A stretch of DNA of 64,000 nt from Archivesica marissinica (taxonomy: Eukaryota; Mollusca; Bivalvia; Venerida; Vesicomyidae): contig CM026390.1 of the NCBI GenBank assembly GCA_014843695.1, positions 16,490,759 through 16,554,758 on the forward strand, read 5' to 3'. Shown here piece after piece: positions 58,001-63,716 of the stretch (within the stretch, counting starts at the first letter, position 1; the number at the start of each line of letters is the position of its first letter). Both the position numbers and the translations under genes were made by a program. The notes beneath the pieces were generated by a model. That model had not been told where the DNA came from. It saw only the letters and a list, made by a program, of their open reading frames with translations, and made no database searches.

Positions 58001-59452
58001 TGCAGATGATCTGTTGCAACCCAACATGTGTTACTGCAGATGATCTGTTGCAATCCAACATGTGCTACTGCAGATGATATGTTGCAACCCAACATGTGCT
58101 ACTGCAGATGATCTGTTGCAACCCAACATGTGCTACTGCAGATGATCTGTTGCAACTCAACATGTGCTACTGCAGATGATCTGTTGCAATCCAACAATCA
58201 TGGTTCCTGTGTCCATCCGCGGTATATACAGGTGGCAGGCAAACATGGTTCCTGTGTTCATCCGCGGTATATACAGGTGGCAGGCAAACATGGTTCCTGT
58301 GTCCAACCGCGGTATATACAGGTGGCAGGCAAACATGGTTCCTGTGTCCATCCATGGTATATACAGGCAAACATGGTTCCTGTGTCCAACCGCGGTATAT
58401 ACAGATGGCAGGCAAACATGGTTCCTGTGTCCATCCGCGGTATATACAGGTGGCAGGCAAACATGGTTCCACTGTCCATCCGCGGTATATACAGGTGGCA
58501 GGCAAACATGGTTCCTGTGACCATATGCGGTATATACAGGAGACAGGCAAACATGGTTCCTGTGTCCAACTGCGGTATATACAGGTAGCAGACAAACATG
58601 GCTCCTGTGTCCATCCGCGGTATATACAGGAGACAGACAAACATGGTTCCTGTGTCCATCTGCAGTATGTACAGGAGACAGGCAAACATGGTTCCTGTGT
58701 CCATTCACGGTATATACAGGTGGCAGGCAAACATGGTTCCTGTGTCCATCCACGGTATATACAGGTGGCAGACAAACATGGTTCCTGTGTCCATCCGCGG
58801 TATATACAGGTGGCAGCAGACAAACATGGTTCCTGTGTCCATCTGCGGTATATACAGGTGGCAGACAAAAATGGTTCCTGTGTCCATCCGCGGTATATAC
58901 ATTATACAGGCAGCAGTGTACTAAGCTCCATTAAACTTTTACTTCAAAATTTATTTATTAAACATTTGAAAATGTTTGTTTGTTTTCGGAATTTAAAGCC
59001 GCACCAACAGCTTAGGTCACATAGTGACTCTCCAGCTACTAGGGTGGAGAAAGACACCGTGTGCTCCTACGAGCAGTATTGCCGACACGGACAGGCACAC
59101 AGGAGGATCCACCGACCTTCCGAAAAACTAGCTTGATAGCTTCCTCACTTGATAGAAATCGTCAACCTCTGTGGGATGCGAACCTACAGGCTACAGCACT
59201 AAGGGGCAAGTCAATGACCGCAACCACTCGGCCCCCTCCCTTGAAATTGAACAAATCTTACGAAGCTATCCATACCTCTTCACTGTCTCTTAGTTTTGCA
59301 ATGTTACGAACAGAGTTCTTTGTGACAATATGTGCTTCCATGGTAACATCATCAACCTCGGCCAGTTCCAACATCTGGCTTTCACCCTCCGTTTCACCCA
59401 CATCATCACTGGCTTCCTCAAAATCGGCCAGCAACTCATCTGCTAAAGACAT
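39936..59452 (-). CDS. PRPF31: Pre-mRNA processing factor 31 (U4/U6 snRNP protein Prp31), 13 coding exons
   Basis: Prp31 binds the U4 snRNA 5' stem-loop together with the 15.5K protein and tethers U4/U6 to U5, so it is needed to assemble the tri-snRNP in the nucleus. The exons, in minus order, are 59276-59452, 57511-57568, 56557-56640, 54568-54665, 53771-53880, 50992-51043, 48582-48699, 45637-45794, 44434-44651, 43820-43892, 42860-42988, 40982-41080 and 39936-40052. They total 1491 nt, or 496 residues plus stop; the human protein has 499. All introns are GT-AG and all phases agree. The order is an acidic N-terminus ([14 protein letters not shown]), NOSIC/Nop domain (about 80-320, with [18 protein letters not shown] and [20 protein letters not shown]), basic NLS-like [16 protein letters not shown] (about 349-364), and Prp31 C-terminal domain ([20 protein letters not shown] near 441-460). 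It appears intact. The introns are loaded with minisatellites, several made of the gene's own splice sites. Confidence 0.97.
40316..40981 (-). repeat. 42 bp minisatellite built from the PRPF31 exon 12 end and its 5' splice site
   Basis: On the minus strand each 42 bp unit contains GTTTACACCGTTACAG (the last 16 nt of exon 12) followed by GTACGTGTTTATGTCTGTCA (the start of the intron). There are 16 extra copies after the real donor at 40981/40982. Fifteen remain in frame with exon 12, giving the repeating peptide [14 protein letters not shown] with no stop. The sixteenth unit is about 9 bp shorter and shifts frame. Three of the in-frame copies have lost the donor GT (CAG|AT), so 12 in-frame donor-like sites remain. 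Confidence 0.96.
40982..41080 (-). CDS. PRPF31: PRPF31 coding exon 12
   Basis: The acceptor is CCCTGTTACAG and the donor is TTACAG|GTACGTG. Its 33 codons end in [14 protein letters not shown], the conserved C-terminal motif of the family. Phase is 0 on both sides. The exon's last 16 nt seed the 42 bp array in the next intron. Confidence 0.96.
41081..42522. other. PRPF31 intron 11, mostly unique; 101 bp duplication at 41332-41535
   Basis: The only structure I see is a nearly perfect direct duplication of about 101 bp (CACTGTTAGCGTGTGG through GGTGATTTAGATTT). No additional exon is evident. Confidence 0.6.
42523..42735 (-). mobile_element. SINE family E, head truncated
   Basis: Co-linear with 34540-34750 (TTTCGGGTTTTACGCCTGCA, GGGCTATATCGCCGGCGG). 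It ends within the head at GATAGGTTACAGTGG. Confidence 0.85.
42860..42988 (-). CDS. PRPF31: PRPF31 coding exon 11
   Basis: The acceptor is TTCTATTTATAG and the donor is TTACAG|GTATAT. Its 43 codons [15 protein letters not shown] ... [10 protein letters not shown] match the Prp31 C-terminal domain. Phase 0 at both ends. Confidence 0.96.
43140..43398 (-). mobile_element. SINE family F
   Basis: Full copy co-linear with 28795-29035. The complement of its right end gives the head CCGTAGCCCAGTGGTTAAGG and GGTTCAAATC. Located in PRPF31 intron 10. Confidence 0.85.
43559..43818. repeat. 22 bp minisatellite abutting the PRPF31 exon 10 donor
   Basis: About 12 copies of ACTATATTGTATTAAGTGACCT, some shortened. 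On the minus strand the array begins within the donor itself: the intron reads GTAAGTAGGTCACTTAATAC, and each unit contains AGTAGGTCACTTAATAC. Each unit thus carries a weaker donor-like GTAGGT. Confidence 0.95.
43820..43892 (-). CDS. PRPF31: PRPF31 coding exon 10
   Basis: The acceptor is CTTCATTTTCAG and the donor is GGAGAG|GTAAGT. It completes a split Arg codon and encodes [20 protein letters not shown] followed by NFGE, part of the NLS and the start of the C-terminal domain. Confidence 0.96.
44065..44249. mobile_element. MITE family I, about 185 bp
   Basis: Starts TACAGTCAAACCTGTCTTAA and ends ACACAGGTTTGACTGTA. GGCTGCTTAATGGAGG and CTTAAGCAGCC are internal inverted pieces. TA at both ends suggests a TA target. 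A second copy is at 49398-49571. Confidence 0.85.
44434..44651 (-). CDS. PRPF31: PRPF31 coding exon 9
   Basis: The acceptor is ATACAATTTCAG and the donor is AGAAG|GTAACA. It encodes [20 protein letters not shown] through [17 protein letters not shown] to KKRGGRR (phase 2 at the end). It includes the end of the Nop domain and the first part of the NLS. Confidence 0.96.
44719..44982. mobile_element. MITE family J, about 264 bp
   Basis: The termini CAGGGTTCCCTCTGTCTG and GACAGCGGGAACCCTG form inverted repeats. The interior has repeated TCGCCAATT pieces. Located in PRPF31 intron 8. Confidence 0.82.
45033..45130 (+). mobile_element. SINE head, tRNA-Leu-like
   Basis: GTGGCAGAGCGGTTGAGTGG, then TTGACTTCAAATCACCTGCC and GTAGGTTCGCAGCC. 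It looks like box A and box B of a tRNA-Leu-derived head, and no separate body was found. Confidence 0.6.
45132..45243. repeat. Direct duplication, about 54 bp x 2
   Basis: Two adjacent copies of a segment with AAATAACAACATCATTCTTG and ACACACCAAGATACAGATTA. Confidence 0.92.
45637..45794 (-). CDS. PRPF31: PRPF31 coding exon 8
   Basis: The acceptor is TTTTGTGTACAG and the donor is CCTCCA|GTAAGT. It encodes [20 protein letters not shown] and [12 protein letters not shown] through VFKSPP, the core of the Nop domain that contacts U4 snRNA and 15.5K. Confidence 0.97.
45895..46315 (-). mobile_element. SINE family A, split by a second SINE A
   Basis: A minus-oriented copy whose tail half is at 45895-45987 and head at 46236-46315 (complement contains CTCACCAATGCAACCCAGG). 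A second copy has inserted into it, with ATCTCACAT duplicated at the junctions. Confidence 0.85.
45988..46235 (+). mobile_element. SINE family A nested in an older SINE A
   Basis: A complete plus-oriented copy (GCTGTCCAATTAGCGCAGTG to AAATAAATAAAG) with a 9 bp target duplication ATCTCACAT at 45979-45987 and 46236-46244. The two opposed copies could form a hairpin in the PRPF31 intron 7 transcript. Confidence 0.88.
46316..47413. other. PRPF31 intron 7 sequence with simple repeats
   Basis: Contains a 10-base G run at about 46492, a direct duplication of roughly 120 bp (46585-46790, with TTGGTTTAAACATATTTATT twice) and a CTT-repeat at 47164-47184. No exon recognised. Confidence 0.6.
47415..47657. 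mobile_element. MITE family H, about 240 bp (copy 1)
   Basis: Termini TTAACCCATTCAACACCA and TGGTGTTGAAAGGGTTAA are inverted, with TTAA at both ends; TTAACCC is like piggyBac-type ends. The interior has an imperfect palindrome, GACGGCTCGTCACGAGCC in other copies. Five copies occur in the PRPF31 locus. Confidence 0.88.
47690..47855 (-). mobile_element. Degenerate SINE family C remnant
   Basis: CTAGAGATCTCATCTTGATG and GCCATCGTCATGAGTGAGAG weakly match the tail half of family C. Confidence 0.5.
47888..48556. repeat. Degenerate minisatellite with CTCCATGACACCAC core
   Basis: Variable units of about 19-28 bp around CTCCATGACACCA, with larger duplicated blocks of about 115 bp (48303-48540) containing GTTTGCTCAACCGGACGC. 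The array ends about 25 bp from the exon 7 donor. Confidence 0.88.
48582..48699 (-). CDS. PRPF31: PRPF31 coding exon 7
   Basis: The acceptor is TTTTGTTACAG and the donor is AATGG|GTACGT. It encodes [20 protein letters not shown] and [19 protein letters not shown] with a split Gly. This is the most conserved stretch of the Nop domain. Confidence 0.97.
48991..49227. mobile_element. MITE family H (copy 2, inverted)
   Basis: TTAACCCTTTCAACACCACA at the left and ACTTGGTGTTGAATGGGTTAA at the right. Confidence 0.88.
49398..49571. mobile_element. MITE family I (copy 2)
   Basis: ACAGTCAAACCTGTCTTAAG at the left and ACACAGGTTTGACTGT at the right. Co-linear with 44065-44249. Confidence 0.85.
49606..50545. 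repeat. Minisatellite, 37 bp unit
   Basis: About 25 very uniform copies of a 37 bp unit with CGAGCGGACCGTATACACTC and AAACTCATCCTCCCTTT. The plus strand is open for 329 codons through it with a 37-residue period; it is antisense to PRPF31 and inside its intron 6, so not called as a gene. Confidence 0.97.
50557..50935. repeat. About 119 bp unit, three tandem copies
   Basis: Three near-identical copies beginning CTTTGATCACAGATACTTAT, the last reaching to within about 60 bp of the exon 6 donor. Confidence 0.95.
50992..51043 (-). CDS. PRPF31: PRPF31 coding exon 6
   Basis: The acceptor is ATATATTTCAG and the donor is GATATG|GTGAGC. This 52 nt exon encodes [17 protein letters not shown] after a split Gly, matching the helix before the Nop core. 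Confidence 0.96.
51047..51475. repeat. 14 bp minisatellite abutting the PRPF31 exon 6 acceptor
   Basis: About 30 copies of AAGCCTTGTATAGT. On the minus strand the last copy runs into the acceptor (ACTATATATTTCAG), so the array supplies the sequence where branch point and polypyrimidine tract should lie. Confidence 0.95.
51559..51795 (+). mobile_element. SINE family C, full length
   Basis: Head GAAGTCGTGATAGCGCAGTG and GGAGTTCGAGCCCTGC, complete body, and tail AATCGAGCTAATTTAAATTT. Confidence 0.9.
51808..52276. repeat. Minisatellite, 51 bp unit
   Basis: About nine copies of a 51 bp unit with GTGCCTATTGCTTATCAGCA and TATGGAGATACAAGGAGTAT. It is unrelated in sequence to the other two 51 bp arrays. 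Confidence 0.95.
52296..52538. mobile_element. MITE family H (copy 3)
   Basis: Left end TTAACTCTTTCAACACCAAG, right end GTGTTGAAAGGGTTAA, internal palindrome GAGACGGCTCGTCACGAGCC. Confidence 0.88.
52565..52680 (+). mobile_element. SINE head, tRNA-Leu-like
   Basis: GTGGCCGAGCGGTAATGGTT, then TAACTTCAAATATATTGCC and GTAGGTTCAAACCCC. Confidence 0.6.
52762..52880 (+). mobile_element. SINE family C, truncated
   Basis: AGTCGTGATAGTGAGAGGCC, GCCCTTAGGCAATCC and GTCATGGCGATGGATT. It ends where the 50 bp array begins. Confidence 0.8.
52887..53770 (-). repeat. 50 bp minisatellite built from the PRPF31 exon 5 end and its 5' splice site
   Basis: On the minus strand each 50 bp unit holds ACTATCATGGTTGT and CACATCATCTACCACCCAGGG, which is the last part of exon 5 with a 6 nt deletion, followed by GTATGTATTATATAC from the intron. 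Donor-like junctions recur every 50 bp from 53771 (the real site) down to 52921, so there are 17 extra copies, all with GTATGT. Copies differ mainly by CCCAGGG/CCTAGGG, CGTCATC/CATCATC and one T/A change. Because 50 is not divisible by three, only every third copy keeps the frame; the third is open, the sixth carries an in-frame TAG at 53473-53475. Confidence 0.97.
53771..53880 (-). CDS. PRPF31: PRPF31 coding exon 5
   Basis: The acceptor is TCTGTGTTATAG and the donor is CAGGG|GTATGT. It encodes [20 protein letters not shown] and [16 protein letters not shown] with a split Gly. The intact SV residues (GTTAGTGTC) distinguish the true exon from the array copies, which lack these 6 nt. Confidence 0.96.
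53950..54212 (-). mobile_element. SINE family B
   Basis: Minus-oriented, nearly complete, from TTTTACGTTTATTTATGGTCG to the head with GATCACCAGTCCAG. Confidence 0.9.
54237..54447 (-). mobile_element. tRNA-derived SINE, family D
   Basis: The complement has a head CCAGTGGTAGAGCGTCGGAT and GGTTCGATACTCGG, a body GCCATTGAGCAAGGCACCTC, and a (CATA)n-like tail ACATACATACATGTG. A second copy is at 61696. Confidence 0.85.
54450..54567 (-). repeat. Two tandem copies of the PRPF31 exon 4 end plus donor (59 bp unit)
   Basis: On the minus strand the sequence CCTTTGCAGTTTGTCTGCAC then AGTGAAG|GTATG is repeated with exon-like ends at 54509 and 54450, exactly 59 and 118 bp after the real donor at 54568. 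About 33 nt of each unit derive from the exon and 26 nt from the intron. Reading on from the true exon gives VGEIMF and a TAG, so use of either copy would insert a stop. Confidence 0.92.
54568..54665 (-). CDS. PRPF31: PRPF31 coding exon 4
   Basis: The acceptor is TTTTATTTCAG and the donor is GTGAAG|GTAGGT. It completes a split Asn codon and encodes [20 protein letters not shown] and [12 protein letters not shown], matching the NOSIC region of human Prp31. Confidence 0.96.
54758..54998. mobile_element. MITE family H (copy 4, inverted)
   Basis: Left end AACCCTTTCAACACCACAGA, right end CTTGGTGTTGAATGGGTTAA, palindrome CCGGCTCGTGACGAGCCG. Confidence 0.88.
55083..55372 (-). mobile_element. SINE family B
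   Basis: Minus-oriented diverged copy with GAAGCATCCTCAAGAGATTA and a head containing GGACTACTGACCCG. Confidence 0.87.
55373..55961. other. PRPF31 intron 3 sequence, nothing recognised
   Basis: Unique sequence without a repeat unit or exon-like signal. Confidence 0.5.
55962..56202. mobile_element. MITE family H (copy 5)
   Basis: Left end TTTAACCCATTCAACACCAA, right end GTGTTGAAAGAGTTAA. Followed at 56346-56361 by a G homopolymer of about 16 bases. Confidence 0.87.
56557..56640 (-). CDS. PRPF31: PRPF31 coding exon 3
   Basis: The acceptor is AATATTTCCAG and the donor is GAAGTCA|GTAAGT. It encodes [20 protein letters not shown] and TAEIDNEV with split codons at both ends. It matches the human VEAAPEYRVIVDANNL segment. 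Confidence 0.96.
56641..57510. other. PRPF31 intron 2, nothing else recognised
   Basis: Mostly unique AT-rich sequence; no repeat array and no exon signal by eye. Confidence 0.5.
57511..57568 (-). CDS. PRPF31: PRPF31 coding exon 2
   Basis: The acceptor is ATATGTTTTCAG and the donor is AGCGG|GTATGT. This 58 nt exon encodes [19 protein letters not shown], matching the human FAEIMMKIEEYISKQAKASE segment. Missed by simple ORF searches because it is so short. Confidence 0.93.
57745..58195. repeat. Minisatellite, 34 bp unit
   Basis: About 13 copies of a 34 bp unit with AACATGTGCTACTGCAGATG and ATCTGTTGCAACCC, in PRPF31 intron 1. Confidence 0.96.
58196..58912. repeat. Minisatellite, 45 bp unit
   Basis: About 16 copies of a 45 bp unit with GGTTCCTGTGTCCATCCGCG and GTATATACAGGTGGCAGG. 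It directly adjoins the 34 bp array. Long open frames occur on both strands with a 15-residue period and are repeat artefacts. Confidence 0.96.
58995..59240 (-). mobile_element. SINE with tRNA-Leu-like head next to PRPF31 exon 1
   Basis: The complement reads GGGGGCCGAGTGGTTGCGGT, then CATTGACTTGCCCC and TGTAGGTTCGCATCCCAC, followed by a SINE body. Its head lies 35 bp from the exon 1 donor. Confidence 0.72.
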
Positions 59453-59477
59453 CTTTCACTGCCAATGGATCTCAAAT
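59276..59477 (-). CDS. PRPF31: PRPF31 coding exon 1 with start codon
   Basis: The ATG is at 59450-59452 and opens [20 protein letters not shown], nearly identical to the vertebrate N-terminus. The coding part is 59276-59452 (59 codons), ending IAKLRDSEE before GTATGG. An acceptor (TTTATCTCTTTCCTCAATAG ending at 59478) lies 25 nt upstream of the ATG, so 59453-59477 would be 5' UTR and a non-coding exon lies further upstream, as in human. Confidence 0.95.
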
Positions 59478-59644
59478 CTATTGAGGAAAGAGATAAATTG
59501 TTATGTGGATTTAGAGCGAAACTTCATATATAATGGAGGCAGACATAACAGTAATGACCATAACAAATAATAATTATCAAACAGAAACTCCAGTTATGCA
59601 TTAGCATGAATAAGGGCTTATAGCGGTATAAAATCTACAAACAC

Positions 59645-60160
59645 AAACAAGAGGGCCATGATGGCCCTGTATCGCTCACCCAATGTTTTACCCCTGGGTC
59701 GCCATTTTAACACCTTTGAAAGAGCATTGATCATTCCTACCAAATGTTGCCAAAATCCGACAGGTGGTTCGTGAGATGTTTGAAGAATTTGTGTTATTTT
59801 AATTTTATTCGCGACACCCTTCATTTCAACAAATCTGAAAAGGCTACACATATGACTAGACGATACCTTCAATTTCATATATGACATAACCATATTCGCT
59901 CAAAAATAAAATTTCCCCTATTGACCTCCAAGGCCATGCACATTATTTTTGATCCTGTGTCATCATTTGAACACCTTTGAAAGAGCATTGTACATCGATC
60001 ATTCCTACCCAGATTAGTCAAAATCCGGCTGGCAGTTCATCAGAAGATTTTCTAAGAATTTGTGCTATTCTTAGATGTCATATGGTCCGAGGTGACCACA
60101 CAAAATGTGGTCCGACTTGACCATACACCCTTTCATTTTCCATTTTGGAATGTGTTTTAA
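59645..60160. mobile_element. Dispersed repeat with GGGCCATGATGGCCCTGTAT
   Basis: Contains AGAGGGCCATGATGGCCCTG and TATCGCTCACCCAATG. A shorter second pass of ACACCTTTGAAAGAGCATTG appears at 59700 and 59970, so the element is internally duplicated. I know similar sequences as abundant repeats in mollusc genomes, from memory and without a search. Confidence 0.55.
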
Positions 60161-60272
60161 TTGAAAAAAGTGAAAATAGGTCGGCTAAGCTTGCCCAGGA
60201 AAACATGTCTATATCAAACCCCTTGCGGGGAGACTGACTAGAAGACATTCACCAAAAAGCATTAGACGGCCG

Positions 60273-61073
60273 CAGGGCTCGACGCTAATGTTTTACCTTG
60301 GTTGCCCTTCGGGAAACCATGACTGCAGATTTACCTGCCCGAATGAGATTTTCACCTGCCCGAAGTTTTACTTCTGAGTATTTGTTCATATTTAATTTTT
60401 CAACACTGTATACAGGTTCATAACATTACTGTTTTCTGGCTGTGCATTTTGGAAGAAAAAGCAAAGATATCCCAAATCGTGCTTAATATTGCACCACTCT
60501 AAATCTTATGTGATGCTGTGTGCAGCTGTATCACAAACAATCCCAATGAGTTCGAGCCCTACCATTGTTTCCTTGAGCAAGAAACTTTATCCAAAATTGT
60601 GTAGTACTGTGGTTGGTCCCAGGAACAGACGTAAGCATGCCATGATTAATCGAAGTTGTAGTACTTGTTTGATAATCGAGCTTAAAATAAATTAGTATAG
60701 ACTAGCTCTCGAACTATTTGGCTGATTATCAAATGATGATGAAATCATTCATTGACCATTACTGCGCTGGAAACGAGTATACTCGTTTTTGCAAACAGCA
60801 TCTGATCAGACTCTATGCTGTTTGCTATTCAGATATTGGAGCCAAAACACTGGGCTTAGGGTCAAAACGCGTGGTTGATGTCATTATTCAGTTGGGTGGT
60901 TGAGAAAAAAGGCTTACGTTATTATTGTCGTGCTATCGTTTCGTAAAATATTGAAACAAAAACTAGTTTTTGTTTTTTTAAAACTAGTTGCCCGTCGGGC
61001 AAGCGAGTAACAACAAGTACTTGCCCGCCGCCAACATTTACCTGCCCCGGGCAGTGGTTAGTGTCGAGCCCTG
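60273..61073. mobile_element. Non-autonomous DNA transposon, about 800 bp, hAT-like ends
   Basis: The left end CAGGGCTCGACGCTAATGTT and right end TTAGTGTCGAGCCCTG are inverted repeats. GGCCG flanks both sides. Subterminal TTACCTGCCC/TTGCCCG motifs are repeated. Interior frames do not look like a transposase. Confidence 0.7.
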
Positions 61074-61411
61074 GGCCGATTACCGGTACGCCAATGGTAA
61101 CTCTGTTGGCACAGAGAAATCGCAGTTAGCGAGAGATCCCGGATTCAAGTCCCGGACTGGCTGCATGTTATTCTCAAGCTGTGACATTTGGCACCCACCG
61201 TGGGACTATATCTATGCTTGAGTTTGCTCTATACTATTACTCTACTATAATTTGTGAACGAAATGTTAAAATTGAGTACGATATTGCCAGGGTACGAAAT
61301 GACATGTGCATGATAGTGATACACGGCACGGTATCCGACTGTTACAGTAGATTATTCCCTAAAAATGTACGACGCTAGTTCAATAAGATAATATAGACTG
61401 GTGCAACTTAC

Positions 61412-61500
61412 TAAAAGATACTCTCAGCACTCGTAAACAGCACAAATACAAAAACGACAAATTGACGACAAAATGAAACTTTTAACCGAGACACCGTGAT
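61412..61500 (-). promoter_or_regulatory. PRPF31: Candidate non-coding first exon and promoter side of PRPF31
   Basis: The minus strand reads GAGAGTATCTTTTA|GTAAGTTG at 61412/61411, a strong donor about 1.9 kb upstream of the acceptor at 59478. There is no ATG-led frame of note here and no intervening better donor was noticed. The 5' boundary is arbitrary. Confidence 0.35.
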
Positions 61501-61554
61501 GTCGCTTGTATCGCAGAATAAATCGCAAATAGGATATAACCCGTTTTTATTTCG

Positions 61555-62060
61555 GGTTACTAATCACAGACGAATATGTAGTCCAGTGGTAACAGGCTGG
61601 ACTGGTAATCCAGGGATCGCAGGTTCGATCCCCCGTCTGAACATAATAAAATTAACAGTCTTTCAGATGGGACGTTAAACTGAGGTCTCGTGTCGTGGCG
61701 TCCGTAGTCCAGTGGTAGAGCGTCGGATTTGGAATCGAACGGTCCCGGGTTCGATACTCGGCCAGGCCACGTATGTAATGCCATTGAGCAAGGCACCTCA
61801 CCCACATTGCTTAGTACTGGTTAATCGCTTAGGTCGGCTAAGCCTGCCCAGGAAAACATGTATACGTCCCCGAGAGGGGTTTGACATTAAAGGAACATAC
61901 ATACATTTACACCGTGCACGTAAAAGAACCAGAGGAGACTCTGGAATGGGTCTCTCTCTGTATCATTGCACTATCCTCCAAAAATCTAAAATAACTAATC
62001 TCTTCAGGAGGCGTCGCTCATATGGGCAACCGGTAGCGACGATAAATAAACGTATAACAC
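61555..62060 (+). mobile_element. SINE family B interrupted by a family D SINE
   Basis: The left part 61570-61695 carries the head (GTAGTCCAGTGGTAACAGGC, GGTTCGATCCCCCGTCTG). The right part 61905-62060 carries the body from TTTACACCGTGCACG to the tail ATAAATAAACGTATAACACC. Family D fills the gap between them. Confidence 0.87.
61696..61904 (+). mobile_element. SINE family D nested in SINE B
   Basis: Head GTAGTCCAGTGGTAGAGCGT and GGGTTCGATACTCGG, body GAGCAAGGCACCTCACCCAC, tail GGAACATACATACA. Confidence 0.88.
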
Positions 62061-62177
62061 CACCACGGTTACTAATCATCTTAGACACATGTATTTGTCC
62101 ATATGCATGCCTCGGCGAAGGCGATTTTGAATAATCTACATTGTTGTTGTTGTATATTCACATACACGTGTATATAA

Positions 62178-62320
62178 GATCTTACACTCGTGGTGATTTC
62201 ATAACGTATTTTATGAAACGAGTTTTGGAATTTTACTATTAAGCAAACCTTTTGGCGCTACCACAATTCCATAACGAGTTTCATAAAACATTGTATGAAA
62301 TCACCATGAATGTAAGATCC
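62178..62320. mobile_element. Foldback MITE, about 140 bp
   Basis: The left arm GATCTTACACTCGTGGTGAT with TTTTATGAAACGAG and right arm ATCACCATGAATGTAAGATC with CTCGTT-like complement make a nearly complete palindrome of two arms of about 55 bp. Confidence 0.82.
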
Positions 62321-63336
62321 TTTTTTTATCACAATCATTACAATAGTAATATTCAACAACCATACATTTGAAGAAGACAAAAATGTATCTGTTTGCCAGT
62401 ATATGTTTGAGCCTTATTGCATTAAGGTGCATCCTTACACAGTAGTAAATAGTCCTTGATAACCAATCAACTTCACTCAAATTATCGACACACTATGTCA
62501 CGCTAGTGCATATTTAGCATTTTATTTATCTAAGCAGTGGATGTTTTTATTTATATAGACTAACATGATAGGTTACAGTGGTATACAAGTCAGCGACCGT
62601 AAACACTTGGCCAACAGTTGATTTTTCACCAAATAGAGCATAAATACAAATTACATATATATGTCGAATGTGTATTGCAAACTGTCGTGCAGCAACCAAT
62701 CAGAATCCTTTCATGGTTTATTACAGGTGTGGACATAAAAGAAAATGTGCGATGACTGTATTACACAGAATAGCCTACAATGAAAGTTATGTGATACAAC
62801 ACTCTTAGTCACTAGCGTTGCACACTGGCATATACATGTTGACATTAACACCGGTATTTCTCAAATATTGCACCCAACACTGTCTTCGTCATATCTTATT
62901 CATCTCTTGATACATTCAGCTGATAATCATGCACACTACTCAGCAGCGTTCCATGCTTCAATTTCAGCTTCACTCCTTGCTAGATTGAATTGATATTCAC
63001 ATACAGAGCTCCTATAGTCATTACCTATATATTGCCTATCTACTAGACACTATAGAACTCCACATTGGTATGTTTTTATTTGACCTATTTTCATCTCTTG
63101 ACATATTAAGTTATTACTTGTGCTCACAACTCATAGTCACAAGTGCAAAATGTTCACATATGAATATTGATCTTGACAATGTTCGTAGCCAAGTATCTTT
63201 CATCAGCATAGGTCAACGACGTTATCATCGTCATCGTCATCTTCGTTTTCAGCGCCATCACCATAATCACCATCAGCCATCAGCATAATCTTTGCACTTT
63301 TTCTGTTTTATAGGTGAGATATATTTTCCAGGGGCG
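62321..63336. other. Intergenic, with a fragment of SINE E at 62569-62612
   Basis: GATAGGTTACAGTGGTATAC and AAGTCAGCGACCGTAAACAC match the head of family E. The rest is unique AT-rich sequence without a recognised gene. Confidence 0.55.
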
Positions 63337-63716
63337 CCAGTTGGTTGAGCAATACTCGAGTTGGTGGAACATAGATGGTTGAGCAATATTTGAGTTGGTG
63401 GAACATAGATGGTTGAGCAATACTCGAGTTGGTGGAACATAGATGGTTGAGCAATACTCGAGTTGGTGGAACATAGATGGTTGAGCAATACTCGAGTTGA
63501 TGGAACATAGATGGTTGAGCAATACTCGAGTTGATGGAACATAGATGGTTGAGCAATACTCGAGTTGGTGGAACATAGATGGTTGAGCAATACTCGAGTT
63601 GATGGAACATAGATGGTTGAGCAATACTCGAGTTGGTGGAACACAGATGGTTGAGCAATACTCGAGTTGGTGGAACATAGATGGTTGAGCAATACTCGAG
63701 TTGGTGGAACATAGAT
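63337..63716. repeat. Minisatellite, 34 bp unit
   Basis: About 11 very uniform copies of a 34 bp unit with TTGAGCAATACTCGAGTTGG and TGGAACATAGATGG; CTCGAG is in almost every unit. Confidence 0.96.

Noticed and set aside
58130..59136. Frames of 150-260 codons on both strands over the 45 bp array
   Set aside because: Open on several frames of both strands with a 15-residue period, typical of a satellite.
60489..60903. Two short plus-strand frames (61-68 codons) inside the hAT-like element
   Set aside because: No transposase or other motif was recognised, and the element is too short to be autonomous.
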